A DNA stretch of 64,000 nt, from the NCBI GenBank assembly GCA_020723485.1, contig DYIU01000005.1, positions 171,603 to 235,602 on the forward strand, read 5' to 3'. The translations under genes and the position numbers were made by a program. Below the pieces are notes generated by a model. The model was not told where the DNA came from. It searched no databases and saw only the letters and a program-made list of their open reading frames with translations. Positions 28,232-37,999 of this stretch are shown piece by piece. The first letter of the stretch is position 1, and the number at the start of each line of letters is the position of its first letter. This DNA is from Acidimicrobium ferrooxidans. GTDB taxonomy: Bacteria > Actinomycetota > Geothermincolia > Fen-727 > Anoxymicrobiaceae.

Positions 28232-29857
28232 ATGGCAACAAAGAGCAGGATACGAGCAGAACGCAACGCGAGGCGGGTCGTGCAGAGGCCGCTCGTGATG
28301 GAGAAGGACCCTGTGCACAACCGCGAGGAGAACCTGAAGAAGGCGCTCGAGGCGCTGCAGGAGGCCCTCGGCAAGGAGTGGGCCACCGACTCGCCGTCCA
28401 TACTGTGCGGCTACGCCCGCGACCAGAGCATGACCCCGGCGTCCTACCCGCACATCATCTGCATGCCCGGGAGCGTCGAGGACGTTCAGAAGGTCTACCA
28501 GATAGCGAACGAGTACCTGATAGACGTCCTCCCCTACGGCACCGGGCTCACGACGGCGGGCCTCTGCCTTCCACCCTACGGGGGCATCATCGCCGACCTG
28601 CGGCGCATGGACAAGATAGTGGAGATCGACGGTGAGTGCATGTTCGCCACCATCGAGCCGGGGGTGAATTACCTGGAGCTGCAGGCGGCGGCGCAGAAGG
28701 TGGGTTGCAGGCTGCTCAATCCCTCGACCGCCGCGACCGCCGGCGTGCTCAGCAACCACCTGTTCTGCAATATCAACACCATGGCCTCCAAGTACGGCTT
28801 CGGGATGGACAACATCGTCGACGTGGAGGCGGTGCTCCCTACCGGAGAGATACTGCGGACGGGCGCGATGTCGTACGGCGCGGTCAAGGGCGCGGTGCAG
28901 GGCCCGGGGCCGGACGTCTCGACACTCTTCAGGTACGCGTTCGGGACCCTCGGAACCGTCACCAAGATGACCATCCGCCTCTACCCCGAGGCGCCGTTCC
29001 ACCAGCAGGTGTTCCCCGCCTACGAGGAGGACAAGCTCGAGGTCTTCGCTGAGGCCCTCTACGACGTGGCGCAGGACAACCTGTCCCTGGAGCTAGCGCA
29101 CCTTATGAATTCGTTCTACGGCATCTTCATCGGCGATAACAACGCCGAGGCGAGCAAGGTGGCCGAGCTCATGCCGCGCCACAACCTCCTGACCATCTTC
29201 GGAGGCGAGACCCAGGAGGAGGCCGACCTCAAAGCCGAGGTGACACAGCGGATGCTCGAGGAGCGCTACCCGTTCTTCGACTACCTCCCCAAGGAGGCCA
29301 TCGAGGACATGACCGAGGAGAATGAGTTCGTCAACATGGAGAAGTGGGTCAAGTACTTCAACGTGACAGTGCGGGTCCAGCGGGTGCGCGGCTCGTTCAT
29401 CATCGGCGCCCTCATCGACAGGCTGAACAACATGGTGGGCATAGAGAAGGGCATGCGCGACAACTGCACGAACCAGATCGGCACCACCGACGACTCGCTC
29501 GCCCCGGACGACGCCTCGACCTACCTCCAGCCGTACCACATGGGGCGCTCGGCCTACATGGAGTACGACGTCTACACCAACCAGGCGGACAAGGACGACC
29601 TCATCCGCATCCAGCTCGGCTGGTACCGCGCCACGTTCGGCGCCATGGCCCAGGGCATGATAATCGCAGCCGGCGCCGGCGCGCTCATCAAGGGCGTACT
29701 GCCGATGATGGACATGGGAATGGCCGCCGCCATGCCGAACCTGGTGCCGCTGATGGAGGCGTTCACCAAGGTGAAGAAGGCGGTGGACCCCAACAACGTG
29801 GCGGCCCGCCGCTGGGAATACGAAGACGAGTGCATGAAGAAGTTCATCATGTTCTAG
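28232..29857 (+). CDS. FAD-binding (VAO-family) oxidoreductase
   Basis: CMPGSVEDVQKVYQIANEYLIDVLPYGTGLTTAGLCLPPYGGIIADLRRMDKIVEIDGECMFATIEPGVNYLEL. Confidence 0.85.
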   Translation: MATKSRIRAERNARRVVQRPLVMEKDPVHNREENLKKALEALQEALGKEWATDSPSILCGYARDQSMTPASYPHIICMPGSVEDVQKVYQIANEYLIDVLPYGTGLTTAGLCLPPYGGIIADLRRMDKIVEIDGECMFATIEPGVNYLELQAAAQKVGCRLLNPSTAATAGVLSNHLFCNINTMASKYGFGMDNIVDVEAVLPTGEILRTGAMSYGAVKGAVQGPGPDVSTLFRYAFGTLGTVTKMTIRLYPEAPFHQQVFPAYEEDKLEVFAEALYDVAQDNLSLELAHLMNSFYGIFIGDNNAEASKVAELMPRHNLLTIFGGETQEEADLKAEVTQRMLEERYPFFDYLPKEAIEDMTEENEFVNMEKWVKYFNVTVRVQRVRGSFIIGALIDRLNNMVGIEKGMRDNCTNQIGTTDDSLAPDDASTYLQPYHMGRSAYMEYDVYTNQADKDDLIRIQLGWYRATFGAMAQGMIIAAGAGALIKGVLPMMDMGMAAAMPNLVPLMEAFTKVKKAVDPNNVAARRWEYEDECMKKFIMF

Positions 29858-29933
29858 AGGACTGCCCGCGGCGCCGGCTCCCGCCGGCATCCAGCGGACC
29901 CCGAGGTCCGCGCCGCGTGGCTACGGAGGGTGT

Positions 29934-30113
29934 ATGGGAAGGCTCGTCAGGCGGGTGTGGCGCAGGCGCGGCGCGTTCGCGCTGCTCGCCGCGGCGCTGG
30001 TCGCCGGCCTCGCAGGCTTCCGCTGCGCGGTGTCACTCGACGAGGGCACGGTCATGCACCTCAGGAAACAGCTTCGCGAGGCGTCCCGCATGCCGGGGCG
30101 CCTCCTCACGTAG
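29934..30113 (+). CDS. Small single-TM ORF (59 aa), below the ORF-track cutoff
   Basis: Manual translation MGRLVRRVWRRRGAFALLAAALVAGLAGFRCAVSLDEGTVMHLRKQLREASRMPGRLLT*; GGAGGG upstream. Confidence 0.45.
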   Translation: MGRLVRRVWRRRGAFALLAAALVAGLAGFRCAVSLDEGTVMHLRKQLREASRMPGRLLT

Positions 30114-30149
30114 ACCCGCAGGCCGTACGTCGATCGAACGGGAGGCGAC

Positions 30150-31238
30150 ATGGGTGGAGAGTACGGTTCTAAGGAAGTCGTTGTCGTAGGCGCCGGGCTC
30201 TCGGGCCTGACCGCCGCTCTGAACCTCGCGCGGGACGGCAAGGAGGTCACCGTCCTCGAGAAGTACGGCAGGGCCGGGGGGATACCGCTGGCCCACCCCG
30301 CGGTCGACGTCACCCCCATGGAGCCCGACAAGCTCGGCAGGTTCATCGGGGTGGAGCTCAAGGAGCCGTACGTGAGCTTCTGCCGGGAATTCCCAGTGTA
30401 CTTCTTCGGCCACAAGGTCGACATGAACTCCGAGATCATAAACCTCCACTGCGTGGAGAGGGGCCACCGCAAGACGGCGCTCGACCACTACCTCTACGAG
30501 CTATGCCTGGAAGCGGGCGTGAAGTTCGAGTTCGACCACCCGCTGGTGAGCCAAGGTGATTTCGCGGCGCTCCCCATCGATTCGGTCATCGCCACCGGCC
30601 TCTACTTCGAGGCTTTCGAGGCGCTCAACATGCCGTACGTCAAGGTCTTCGGCTACCTCGGCAAGGGCAAGTACGAGAAGGACTACCCCACCTGCAGCGT
30701 GTGGTTCCACGACTACATCCTGGAGTACGCCTACTACGGCGCTGCGAACGGCGCCATCTTCTGCCTCTATTTCGCCCGCGAGCCTGTGAAAGAGAGCGAG
30801 TTCGATGAGTTCCAGGAGAAGATGCTCATGGGCCAGCAGGGCATGGAGTGCCAGCGGTGGGACTACTACGAGGGCCTCGTGCCGACCGCCGCGTTCAACA
30901 CTCCGAGGCTGTTCGCCGGGGACAAGATACTGGCAGGCACCCTCTCCGGAATGATAGATCCGTTCGCCCTTTTCGGGGTGCACGGCTCGCTGGTGTCGGG
31001 GAAGATAGCCGCCATCGCGCACAGGGACAAGGCCGAGGCGTACGCGCTGTTCAAGGAGTACACGCGCTACTACAACCGCAACCTGCTCATAAGGCGCGTC
31101 TTCAACGCGACCCCGATAGCCATCAGGAAACTGATGGGGCCGCAGATCGAGTTCACACAGAAGTACCCGCAGGCCTTCAAGAAGCCGATGAACGACATCT
31201 TCAAGGGTCTTCCCGGATACATGCGGCTGCCGGCATGA
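30150..31238 (+). CDS. FAD/NAD(P)-binding oxidoreductase (paralog B)
   Basis: VVVVGAGLSGLTAALNLARDGKEVTVLEKYGRAGG; GDKILAGTLSGMIDPFALFGVHGSLVSGKIAA. Confidence 0.83.
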   Translation: MGGEYGSKEVVVVGAGLSGLTAALNLARDGKEVTVLEKYGRAGGIPLAHPAVDVTPMEPDKLGRFIGVELKEPYVSFCREFPVYFFGHKVDMNSEIINLHCVERGHRKTALDHYLYELCLEAGVKFEFDHPLVSQGDFAALPIDSVIATGLYFEAFEALNMPYVKVFGYLGKGKYEKDYPTCSVWFHDYILEYAYYGAANGAIFCLYFAREPVKESEFDEFQEKMLMGQQGMECQRWDYYEGLVPTAAFNTPRLFAGDKILAGTLSGMIDPFALFGVHGSLVSGKIAAIAHRDKAEAYALFKEYTRYYNRNLLIRRVFNATPIAIRKLMGPQIEFTQKYPQAFKKPMNDIFKGLPGYMRLPA

Positions 31239-31267
31239 GCGCCGCGGATCACTGACAGGGGGAAAGC

Positions 31268-32341
31268 ATGGCCAGGGAAAAAGAGGTGACAATAGTCGGA
31301 GCCGGGCTCTCCGGCCTGATAGCCGCCATCAACCTCGCCCGCGAGGGCCACAAGGTTAGGATCCTCGAGCGGGAGGCGCGCATCGGGGGCCTCCCGGTGT
31401 TCCGTCCCGACCCCGCCGGAAGCTGGTTCGACGTACCCGCGCTGAACCGGTGGACGGGGGTGGACCTGAGCCCATCGGTGAAGCTCATTGACGAGGCGTT
31501 CATGTACGCCTACGGCAAGCGGTACCTGATGCCCATGAAATCATCCATCGGCATGTACATGGTGGAGAGGGGGTCGCGCTCGACCTCCATAGACACCCAC
31601 CTGATGAACGAGGCGCTGGCGCTCGGGGTGGATATCCAGTACAACCAGATGCTGCTCACCCAGAGCGATTTCGCGAAGCTCCCGCCCGACTCCATCATCG
31701 CCACCGGGCTCTGGCAGGAAGCTTACGACGCGCTCAACATACCCTACGAGGCTCTGTACGGCTGGTTCGCGAAGGGCACCGTCCCGCACGACAGAACCAC
31801 GGTCTCGCTCTGGATGGACGACTTCACCAAGGACTACGCGTTCAACTGCACCATCAACGGGGTCTGCTTCGCGCTGCTCTTCCAGAGGAAGGCCCCGCTG
31901 AAGAAGGACGGCAAGAAGAAGTACGAGGAGCTCCTGTTCAAGAACGAGGGCGTCGAGCTCCCCGGCTGGGACGACCTGGAGGGCGGCTGCTGCCCCGTGG
32001 GGAGCATCAGGAACCCGCGCCTCTTCCATGGGACCAAGATCCTGTCCGGCACCATCGCCGGCGTCATCGACCCGTTCCTGTTCTTCGGGATGCTCGGGGC
32101 GCTGGTCTCCGGCAAGATAGCCGCCGTGGCCATCGAGGACAAGGCGGAAGCCTACAGGCTGTTCCGCAGGGCGACCTGGACTTTCTACCCGGGGTACGTG
32201 AACAAGCGCGTCTTCAACATGGTCCCGCACCCGGTAAGGAAGCTCGCGCTCCAGGCGGCGCTTCCGCTCCTGCCCAGGGTGGAGGACATCGCCATGAAGC
32301 GCATCGCCAACTTCACGCCCGGCTGGCGCGTGATCCAATAG
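31268..32341 (+). CDS. FAD/NAD(P)-binding oxidoreductase (paralog C)
   Basis: VTIVGAGLSGLIAAINLAREGHKVRILEREARIGGLPVFRPDPAGSWFDVPALNRWTGVDLSPSVKLI. Confidence 0.84.
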   Translation: MAREKEVTIVGAGLSGLIAAINLAREGHKVRILEREARIGGLPVFRPDPAGSWFDVPALNRWTGVDLSPSVKLIDEAFMYAYGKRYLMPMKSSIGMYMVERGSRSTSIDTHLMNEALALGVDIQYNQMLLTQSDFAKLPPDSIIATGLWQEAYDALNIPYEALYGWFAKGTVPHDRTTVSLWMDDFTKDYAFNCTINGVCFALLFQRKAPLKKDGKKKYEELLFKNEGVELPGWDDLEGGCCPVGSIRNPRLFHGTKILSGTIAGVIDPFLFFGMLGALVSGKIAAVAIEDKAEAYRLFRRATWTFYPGYVNKRVFNMVPHPVRKLALQAALPLLPRVEDIAMKRIANFTPGWRVIQ

Positions 32342-32367
32342 GGGTCAGACCATTTTCGTTCCGTTAG
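32339..32367 (+). repeat. GGGGTCAGACC-family repeat overlapping a stop codon
   Basis: TAGGGGTCAGACCATTTTCGTTCCGTTAG; the TAG is the stop of the 31268-32341 CDS. Confidence 0.85.
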
Positions 32368-32428
32368 CCCCATTATCAACACCTTCAACAGGCCGGAGGT
32401 CCGCGAGGGTGAAAACAAGGAGCCGCAG

Positions 32429-33493
32429 ATGTCTGACGTGACCGTTGTTGGCGCCGGCCTCGCCGGGCTGGTCGCCTCGATCAACCTCGCGAGGAACGGC
32501 CACGAGGTCACCGTGCTCGAGCGGGAGAACCGGGTCGGGGGCATGCCCGAGTTCCGTCCCGACCCCGCTGGCAGCTGGTTCGACCTCGACGCGATAAAGC
32601 GCTGGACCGGGGTGGACATCAGCCCGTCAGTGAAGGTCATTGACGAAGCCAACGTCTACGCTTACGGGAGGAAGTTCAGCCTGCCCCTGAAAGCCCCCCA
32701 GAAGCTCTACATGGTCGAGCGAGGATCGAGGTCCTCCTCGATAGACACCCTGCTCACGGACCACGCGGTCGCTGCGGGCGTCGAGATACGGTACGGCCAC
32801 CCGGTGTGGAGCCAGGACGATTTCGCCAGGCTCCCGGCGAACACCATCGTGTCCACCGGCCTCCAGGTGGAGACGTACCAGGCACTCGGGATCCCTTATG
32901 CGCCCCTCTACTTCTGGTTCGCCAAGGGGACCGTCCCGCACGACAGGACTGTGGTCAGCATGTGGTTCGATGACTTCTCGAAGGACTACGCGTTCAACTG
33001 CTCGGTAAACGGGGTGTGCTTCTCGCTCCTGTTCCAGCGTGACTACCCGCTCAGGCGCGAGGCCAAGGACAGGTACGCCGGCATGCTGGCTGAGGCCGAG
33101 GAGATGGAGCTCGAGACGTTCCACGACTTCGAGGGCATGGCCTGCCCGGTCGGCAGCATAAGGAATCCCCACCTGTTCCACGGCAACAAGATACTGGCCG
33201 GGACGCTCTCCGGCGCCATCGACCCGTTCCTGTTCTACGGCATGCTGGGGGCGCTGGTCTCCGGCAGGATCGCGGCGATGGCGGTCGAGGACAAGGGCGA
33301 GGCCTACGCGGCCTTCAGGAAGGCGACCTTCCCGTTCTACGCGACCTACGCCGCGAAGAAAGCGATGACGCACGTCCCGGACGCCGCGAAGAAGGCGTTC
33401 CTGCAGGGAGCGCTTCCAACTCTTCCCCTCATTGAGCGGCTCGCGCTGTTCATCCTGTCGAGGAACACCCCGGGCTGGGTGCTCATCCAGTGA
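32429..33493 (+). CDS. FAD/NAD(P)-binding oxidoreductase (paralog D)
   Basis: VTVVGAGLAGLVASINLARNGHEVTVLERENRVGGMPEFRPDPAGSWFDLDAIKRWTGVDISPSVKVI, close to paralog C. Confidence 0.84.
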   Translation: MSDVTVVGAGLAGLVASINLARNGHEVTVLERENRVGGMPEFRPDPAGSWFDLDAIKRWTGVDISPSVKVIDEANVYAYGRKFSLPLKAPQKLYMVERGSRSSSIDTLLTDHAVAAGVEIRYGHPVWSQDDFARLPANTIVSTGLQVETYQALGIPYAPLYFWFAKGTVPHDRTVVSMWFDDFSKDYAFNCSVNGVCFSLLFQRDYPLRREAKDRYAGMLAEAEEMELETFHDFEGMACPVGSIRNPHLFHGNKILAGTLSGAIDPFLFYGMLGALVSGRIAAMAVEDKGEAYAAFRKATFPFYATYAAKKAMTHVPDAAKKAFLQGALPTLPLIERLALFILSRNTPGWVLIQ

Positions 33494-33502
33494 GGTCCTG
33501 AT

Positions 33503-35032
33503 TTGTACGACGTGATCATCATCGGTTCGGGGATAGGGGGCCTGACGGTGGCCGACCTCCTCTCGCAGAGGGGAAAGAAGGTCCTCGTGCTCGAGCAGAG
33601 CGGCCGGCTGGGCGGCTGCTGCGCCACCTACGACCTGAACGGCCACCGGTTCGACGTGGGCGCCATCTTCATCCTGTACAAGGAGCTCTACGAGCGGTTC
33701 TTCGAGATGCTCGGACTGCGGCTCTCCGACTACATCGAGATGAAGCTCATGGACCCGGTCTACGACATGCGGTTCAGGGACGGGTCGGACCTCCTGCTCC
33801 CCATGGACCCGGTCGAGAGCGCCGACGTCATCGGCTCATTCGCCCCGGGCGACCGTGAGGGGTGGCTCGCGTTCTGCCGCGACATGAAGAAGGTATGGGG
33901 CGCCGCGAAGGTCCTGGTGGACAGGCCGTTTCCCCCGCTCGAGAAGTTCGGGACCCCTTTCCACCTGGCGAAGACGTTCGCGAGCCTCAAGCTCATGTCC
34001 GCGATCCCGGCCCTGCTGGCGGTCGCGCTCACCAACCAGGACGCCGTTAACCGGCGCTACATGAAGGACCCCAAGGCGCTGACCATCGTGTCCTTCGAGA
34101 ACCTGTTCGCCGGGATACCGGCTGACCGTATCAACGGGCTGTTCGCGGTGATGAGTTACCTCTCCCACGAGGGATACTGGTACCCGAAGGGCGGCATGGG
34201 AGCGGTCCCGGCGGCGCTCGCCCGCATCGCCGAAGATAACGGCGCCGAGATCCGGATGAAAACGCTGGTAAAGCGCATTGCCATCGAAGGGGGGCGCGCG
34301 GTCGGTGTCGAGACCTCCGACGGAGAGCGCATCCCTGCCGGCGCGGTGCTGTCGAACGCCAGCGCCATACCGACCTACCTCGACCTCGTCGGAAAGGAGA
34401 ACCTGCCTGCCAGGTTCGCGCGCGCCATCGAGGGGTATTGCATCTCGATACCGGCCCCGATGGTCTACTTCGGGCTTTCGCGGAAACCCGAGGCGATAAG
34501 GTGCCACTTCACCGTGATGGTGCCCCCGCCCGAACAGCTGAACGCGTACTGGGACGAGTATTACGGGCAGGGGCTCATGCCGCCCATCGAGGACCTCCCC
34601 CACGGCCTGATATGCCCCAGCATGACGGACCCGGAGCTCGCCCCGGAGGGCAAGTTCAGCCTCGGCCTCCTGTCCGCCGGGCCCTACCACCTGAAGCACA
34701 CGACGTGGGACGAGCTGAAGCCCGGCTTCATGGACGAGGTCGTCTCGTACCTGGACAGGGGGCTCCTGCCAGGCCTGCGCGGGACCATACAGGACCGTGA
34801 CATGCGGACACCGCTCGACTTCGAGCGCGAGCTCCTCCTGCCGGAGGGAGCCATCTACGGGCTCGAGATGAGCGTGCCCAACCTCGGGCCGTTCAGGCCG
34901 TCATGGAGATCGCCGGTCATCAAGGACCTCTACCTGGCCGGAGCTAGCACAAACCCCGGCGGGGGCGTTCCACTGGTGATGATGTCGGGGATAAACGCGA
35001 GCGCCTGCATGGTGAGAGACAAGAACTGGTAA
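33503..35032 (+). CDS. Phytoene-desaturase-like FAD-dependent oxidoreductase
   Basis: TTG start; DVIIIGSGIGGLTVADLLSQRGKKVLVLEQSGRLGGCCATYDLNGHRFDVG; C-term LYLAGASTNPGGGVPLVMMSG. Confidence 0.87.
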   Translation: MYDVIIIGSGIGGLTVADLLSQRGKKVLVLEQSGRLGGCCATYDLNGHRFDVGAIFILYKELYERFFEMLGLRLSDYIEMKLMDPVYDMRFRDGSDLLLPMDPVESADVIGSFAPGDREGWLAFCRDMKKVWGAAKVLVDRPFPPLEKFGTPFHLAKTFASLKLMSAIPALLAVALTNQDAVNRRYMKDPKALTIVSFENLFAGIPADRINGLFAVMSYLSHEGYWYPKGGMGAVPAALARIAEDNGAEIRMKTLVKRIAIEGGRAVGVETSDGERIPAGAVLSNASAIPTYLDLVGKENLPARFARAIEGYCISIPAPMVYFGLSRKPEAIRCHFTVMVPPPEQLNAYWDEYYGQGLMPPIEDLPHGLICPSMTDPELAPEGKFSLGLLSAGPYHLKHTTWDELKPGFMDEVVSYLDRGLLPGLRGTIQDRDMRTPLDFERELLLPEGAIYGLEMSVPNLGPFRPSWRSPVIKDLYLAGASTNPGGGVPLVMMSGINASACMVRDKNW

Positions 35033-35062
35033 CGCAAAATCGGGGTCAGGTCACTTTGTTGC
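35032..35062 (+). repeat. GGGGTCAGGTC-family repeat abutting a stop codon
   Basis: ACGCAAAATCGGGGTCAGGTCACTTTGTTGC; first A belongs to the TAA stop of 33503-35032; 30/31 identity to 60410-60440. Confidence 0.87.
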
Positions 35063-35080
35063 AGAATTGCTAGACTTCGA

Positions 35081-35117
35081 TTCGAACGCGGTCCCGGCAC
35101 CGCCGGGCCGCGCTCGA
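35081..35117 (+). terminator. Imperfect GC hairpin after the 33503-35032 CDS
   Basis: TTCGAACGCGGTCCCGGC ... GCCGGGCCGCGCTCGAA. Confidence 0.4.
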
Positions 35118-35140
35118 AGACCGCTCAGAAGGAGTCGTGA

Positions 35141-36295
35141 ATGGGAACTCGAGTTGGGATAGTCGGAGTAGGGCAGACGTACCACGCGTCTCAGAGGCTC
35201 GACGCCTCGGGCGTGGAGCTCATCGCCGAGGCGGTCACGAGGGCGCTGGACGACGCGCAGATATCAATGTCCGACGTAGACGCCTTCGTCATAGGCAACA
35301 TGGACCACTTCGAGAACATCAACTACGTCGACATGTGGGCCACCGACGGCCTCGGCTCCTTCATGAAGCCGGTCTTCAAGCTGACCACCGGGGGGACCAC
35401 GGGCAACACGGTGGCCGCCGCGGCCTACTACCACGTGGCGAGCGGGCTGTTCGACGTGGTGATGGCGGTCGGCTGGGAGAAGAACTCGGAGTCGGACACC
35501 CAGGCGGCCATCGCCACCTGCGCGAACCCCGTCCTCGAGCGCGACGCCTTCGCCGGTGCCATAGGGCCGCTGGCCACCGAGTACTCGATGTACATGGACG
35601 CGTTCGGCGCTACCGAGATGGACGCGGCGATAGTCGCCGCCCGAGATCGCAACAATGCCCTCAACAACCCGTACGCGCACAACCGCATGCACGTGACCGT
35701 CGAGGACGTCCTGAACTCCCCCATGCTCGCTTTCCCGATAAAGTTCCTCGACATGTGCCCGCGGTCCGACGGCTCCTGCGCCGTCATTTTCGCCTCGGAG
35801 CACAGGGCGAAGAAGCTCGCTCCTCAGCCGGCGTGGGTCCACGCCTCGGTGGTGCGCCACGACTTCGCCTACCTCGGCGACCTGGAGTGGACGCGCCTGC
35901 ACACGCTCGAGTCTGCCTCATCCGCGGCTTACAAGTATGCCGGCATAACAAATCCCCTGAAAGAGTTCGACGTTGCCGAGCTCTACCTGCCATGCTCGAC
36001 CTGCGGAGTGAAGTGGATGGACTCCCTCTGGATGTGCGACCGGGGCCAGGCGCCGAAGCTCGTACAGAGCGGGGCGACTCACATGGACGGCACCATGCCG
36101 GTCAACCCCTCCGGCGGCGTCATCTCCACGAACCCGATCGGAGCGACCGCCATGATACGGGTGGGCGAAGCCGCCTGGCAGGTGATGGGGCGTGCCGGTG
36201 ACAGGCAGGTCCCGGGAGTCAGGAAAGCCCTGTGCACCGGTTACGGGGGCTGCGCCTGGTCCAACGTGATGATACTCGGCTCCGACCTCCCGTAG
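35141..36295 (+). CDS. Thiolase-fold protein (SCPx/Ltp-like), apparently without the canonical Cys and GHP motif
   Basis: MGTRVGIVGVGQTYH...LTTGGTTGNTVAAAAYYHVASG...NPSGGVISTNPIGATAM. Confidence 0.78.
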   Translation: MGTRVGIVGVGQTYHASQRLDASGVELIAEAVTRALDDAQISMSDVDAFVIGNMDHFENINYVDMWATDGLGSFMKPVFKLTTGGTTGNTVAAAAYYHVASGLFDVVMAVGWEKNSESDTQAAIATCANPVLERDAFAGAIGPLATEYSMYMDAFGATEMDAAIVAARDRNNALNNPYAHNRMHVTVEDVLNSPMLAFPIKFLDMCPRSDGSCAVIFASEHRAKKLAPQPAWVHASVVRHDFAYLGDLEWTRLHTLESASSAAYKYAGITNPLKEFDVAELYLPCSTCGVKWMDSLWMCDRGQAPKLVQSGATHMDGTMPVNPSGGVISTNPIGATAMIRVGEAAWQVMGRAGDRQVPGVRKALCTGYGGCAWSNVMILGSDLP

Positions 36296-36310
36296 TCAGC
36301 CCCCGCGGTC

Positions 36311-37090
36311 TCAACCGGGGCCCCTCTTAATGTACTTGCGGCCGTAGTACGCGTCTGCAAGGGCGCCCACCGACCTCTTCAGCACTCCGAGCCGGGTCGG
36401 ATAGAAATAGTCCGAATCAAGCCACCCCTTTTCCGAGTAGTACTGGAAGTCCCTGGCGCTCTCATCGAGTGTGTACTTGACACTCTGCCGGCCCATCCTG
36501 AAACCCATCAGCATGAGCATGCTCGGTGCATGGTCGCTCGGTCTGGACAGTGCCTCGTAGAACTTCCTGCTCTGCGTGGAAATGGCCTTGTCGCGCTTGC
36601 GCTGCTCCTTCTCCGTCATCGGCTCGAGGGCCGTCGCGCAGGTACCCTTCACGACGTCGAAGCCCAGGCACATCCCGAGGAAATTGAGGTACCTGACTAT
36701 CTTCCCACCCCCATGGAAGCCCTGGACGATCACGCTCGTGAAGGCCCTCCCGTGGAATCGGGGGCGGTGGCACATGAAGCCGAGCCGGTCGAGGAACGCT
36801 TTCAATACCGCGGAGACCTGGAACGAGTAGTTCGGCGAAGCGAAGACCACGCCATCGGAGGCCATGATCTTCTCGATGACGGCGTCCCTGTCGTCCTTCA
36901 GGGGACAGTACTCCTCGCCCTTCTCGAAACAAAGCTTGCATCCCCTGCACATCTCGATACGGTAGTCCGTCAGGTGGACCATCTCGCACTCGACGTCCCC
37001 GAGCGCTTCCAGCCTGTCAAGCAACTCGCGGACCGCCTCGTACGTATGCTTTTTGCGAGGGGTACCGATGAACGCGGTCACTTTCTTCAA
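36311..37090 (-). CDS. NADPH-dependent FMN reductase / flavodoxin-fold protein
   Basis: KKVTAFIGTPRKKHTYEAVRELLDRL, CRGCKLCFEKGEEYCPLKDD, GVVFASPNYSFQVSAVLKAFLDRLGF. Confidence 0.85.
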   Translation of the reverse strand: MKKVTAFIGTPRKKHTYEAVRELLDRLEALGDVECEMVHLTDYRIEMCRGCKLCFEKGEEYCPLKDDRDAVIEKIMASDGVVFASPNYSFQVSAVLKAFLDRLGFMCHRPRFHGRAFTSVIVQGFHGGGKIVRYLNFLGMCLGFDVVKGTCATALEPMTEKEQRKRDKAISTQSRKFYEALSRPSDHAPSMLMLMGFRMGRQSVKYTLDESARDFQYYSEKGWLDSDYFYPTRLGVLKRSVGALADAYYGRKYIKRGPG

Positions 37091-37182
37091 ACTGATTTCC
37101 TCCTCCCGTCAGCACCGGGTCCTGTTCCGTCAAGGACTGTATCAGGTGATAAGCGGTTCAAGGAATAGGACTTGCCCCTATC

Positions 37183-37950
37183 TTACTCGCGGCGGAGGAA
37201 CTCCTCTGCGAGCTCGCGGTAAGCCTGCGATACGGGATGGCTGCGCGCGTACATGACCATCGGTTTCCGGTGCAACGGCCCCTCGGCGACCTTGACGCTC
37301 TTCCTGATGATGGTGTCGTACACCTTCCCGCCGTAGCGTTCGTGCAGCTCGCTGAGCACATCAGCGGCTATGCGGGTGTTCGTCTCGTAAGCGGTCGGCA
37401 CTATCCCCGCGATCTCGAGGTCGAAGTTGTACGCGTACCTGATGTCGTCGATTATCTCCAGCAGGGTGTTGAGCCCGGCCAGAGAGTACGGGTAGCACTG
37501 GATGGGGATGATGATGCCGTCGGACGTCGACAGCGAGTTGACCGTCAGCAGGTTGAACGCCGGCGGGCAGTCGATGAACACGTAGTCGTAGTTGTCCTTC
37601 ACCTCGTGGAGCTTGTCGTGCAGGATGCCGTGGCGCTCGGGCCGCTTGTCGATGTTTATGTCCACCTTTGACAGGTCCAGGTTGGCAGGCGCTATGTCGG
37701 CGTTGGGGATGACCGACGGATGGATGACCTCCCTGAACGAGACCTCCGGGTAGAGAAGGACGTCCCCCATCCCCGGCCTGGAATCTCCGGGGTCCAGGCC
37801 GACCCCGAGGGTCAGGTTGCCCTGGTAATCCATGTCGACCAGCAGGATGGTCTTGCCCTTCTCGGACAGCGCCCCGGCGAGGTTGACGCAAGTAGTGGTC
37901 TTGCCAACTCCGCCTTTCTGGTTCGCGAACGAGATTACGTGGTGCTTCAC
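37183..37950 (-). CDS. ParA/Soj-family ATPase
   Basis: ISFANQKGGVGKTTTCVNLAGAL deviant Walker A; LLVDMDYQGNLT; DYVFIDCPPAFNLLTVNSL. Confidence 0.92.
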   Translation of the reverse strand: MKHHVISFANQKGGVGKTTTCVNLAGALSEKGKTILLVDMDYQGNLTLGVGLDPGDSRPGMGDVLLYPEVSFREVIHPSVIPNADIAPANLDLSKVDINIDKRPERHGILHDKLHEVKDNYDYVFIDCPPAFNLLTVNSLSTSDGIIIPIQCYPYSLAGLNTLLEIIDDIRYAYNFDLEIAGIVPTAYETNTRIAADVLSELHERYGGKVYDTIIRKSVKVAEGPLHRKPMVMYARSHPVSQAYRELAEEFLRRE

Positions 37951-37999
37951 CGGCGACCTTCCATGCCCTGGACCGGGGGAAGGTAATTATAATGCATCA

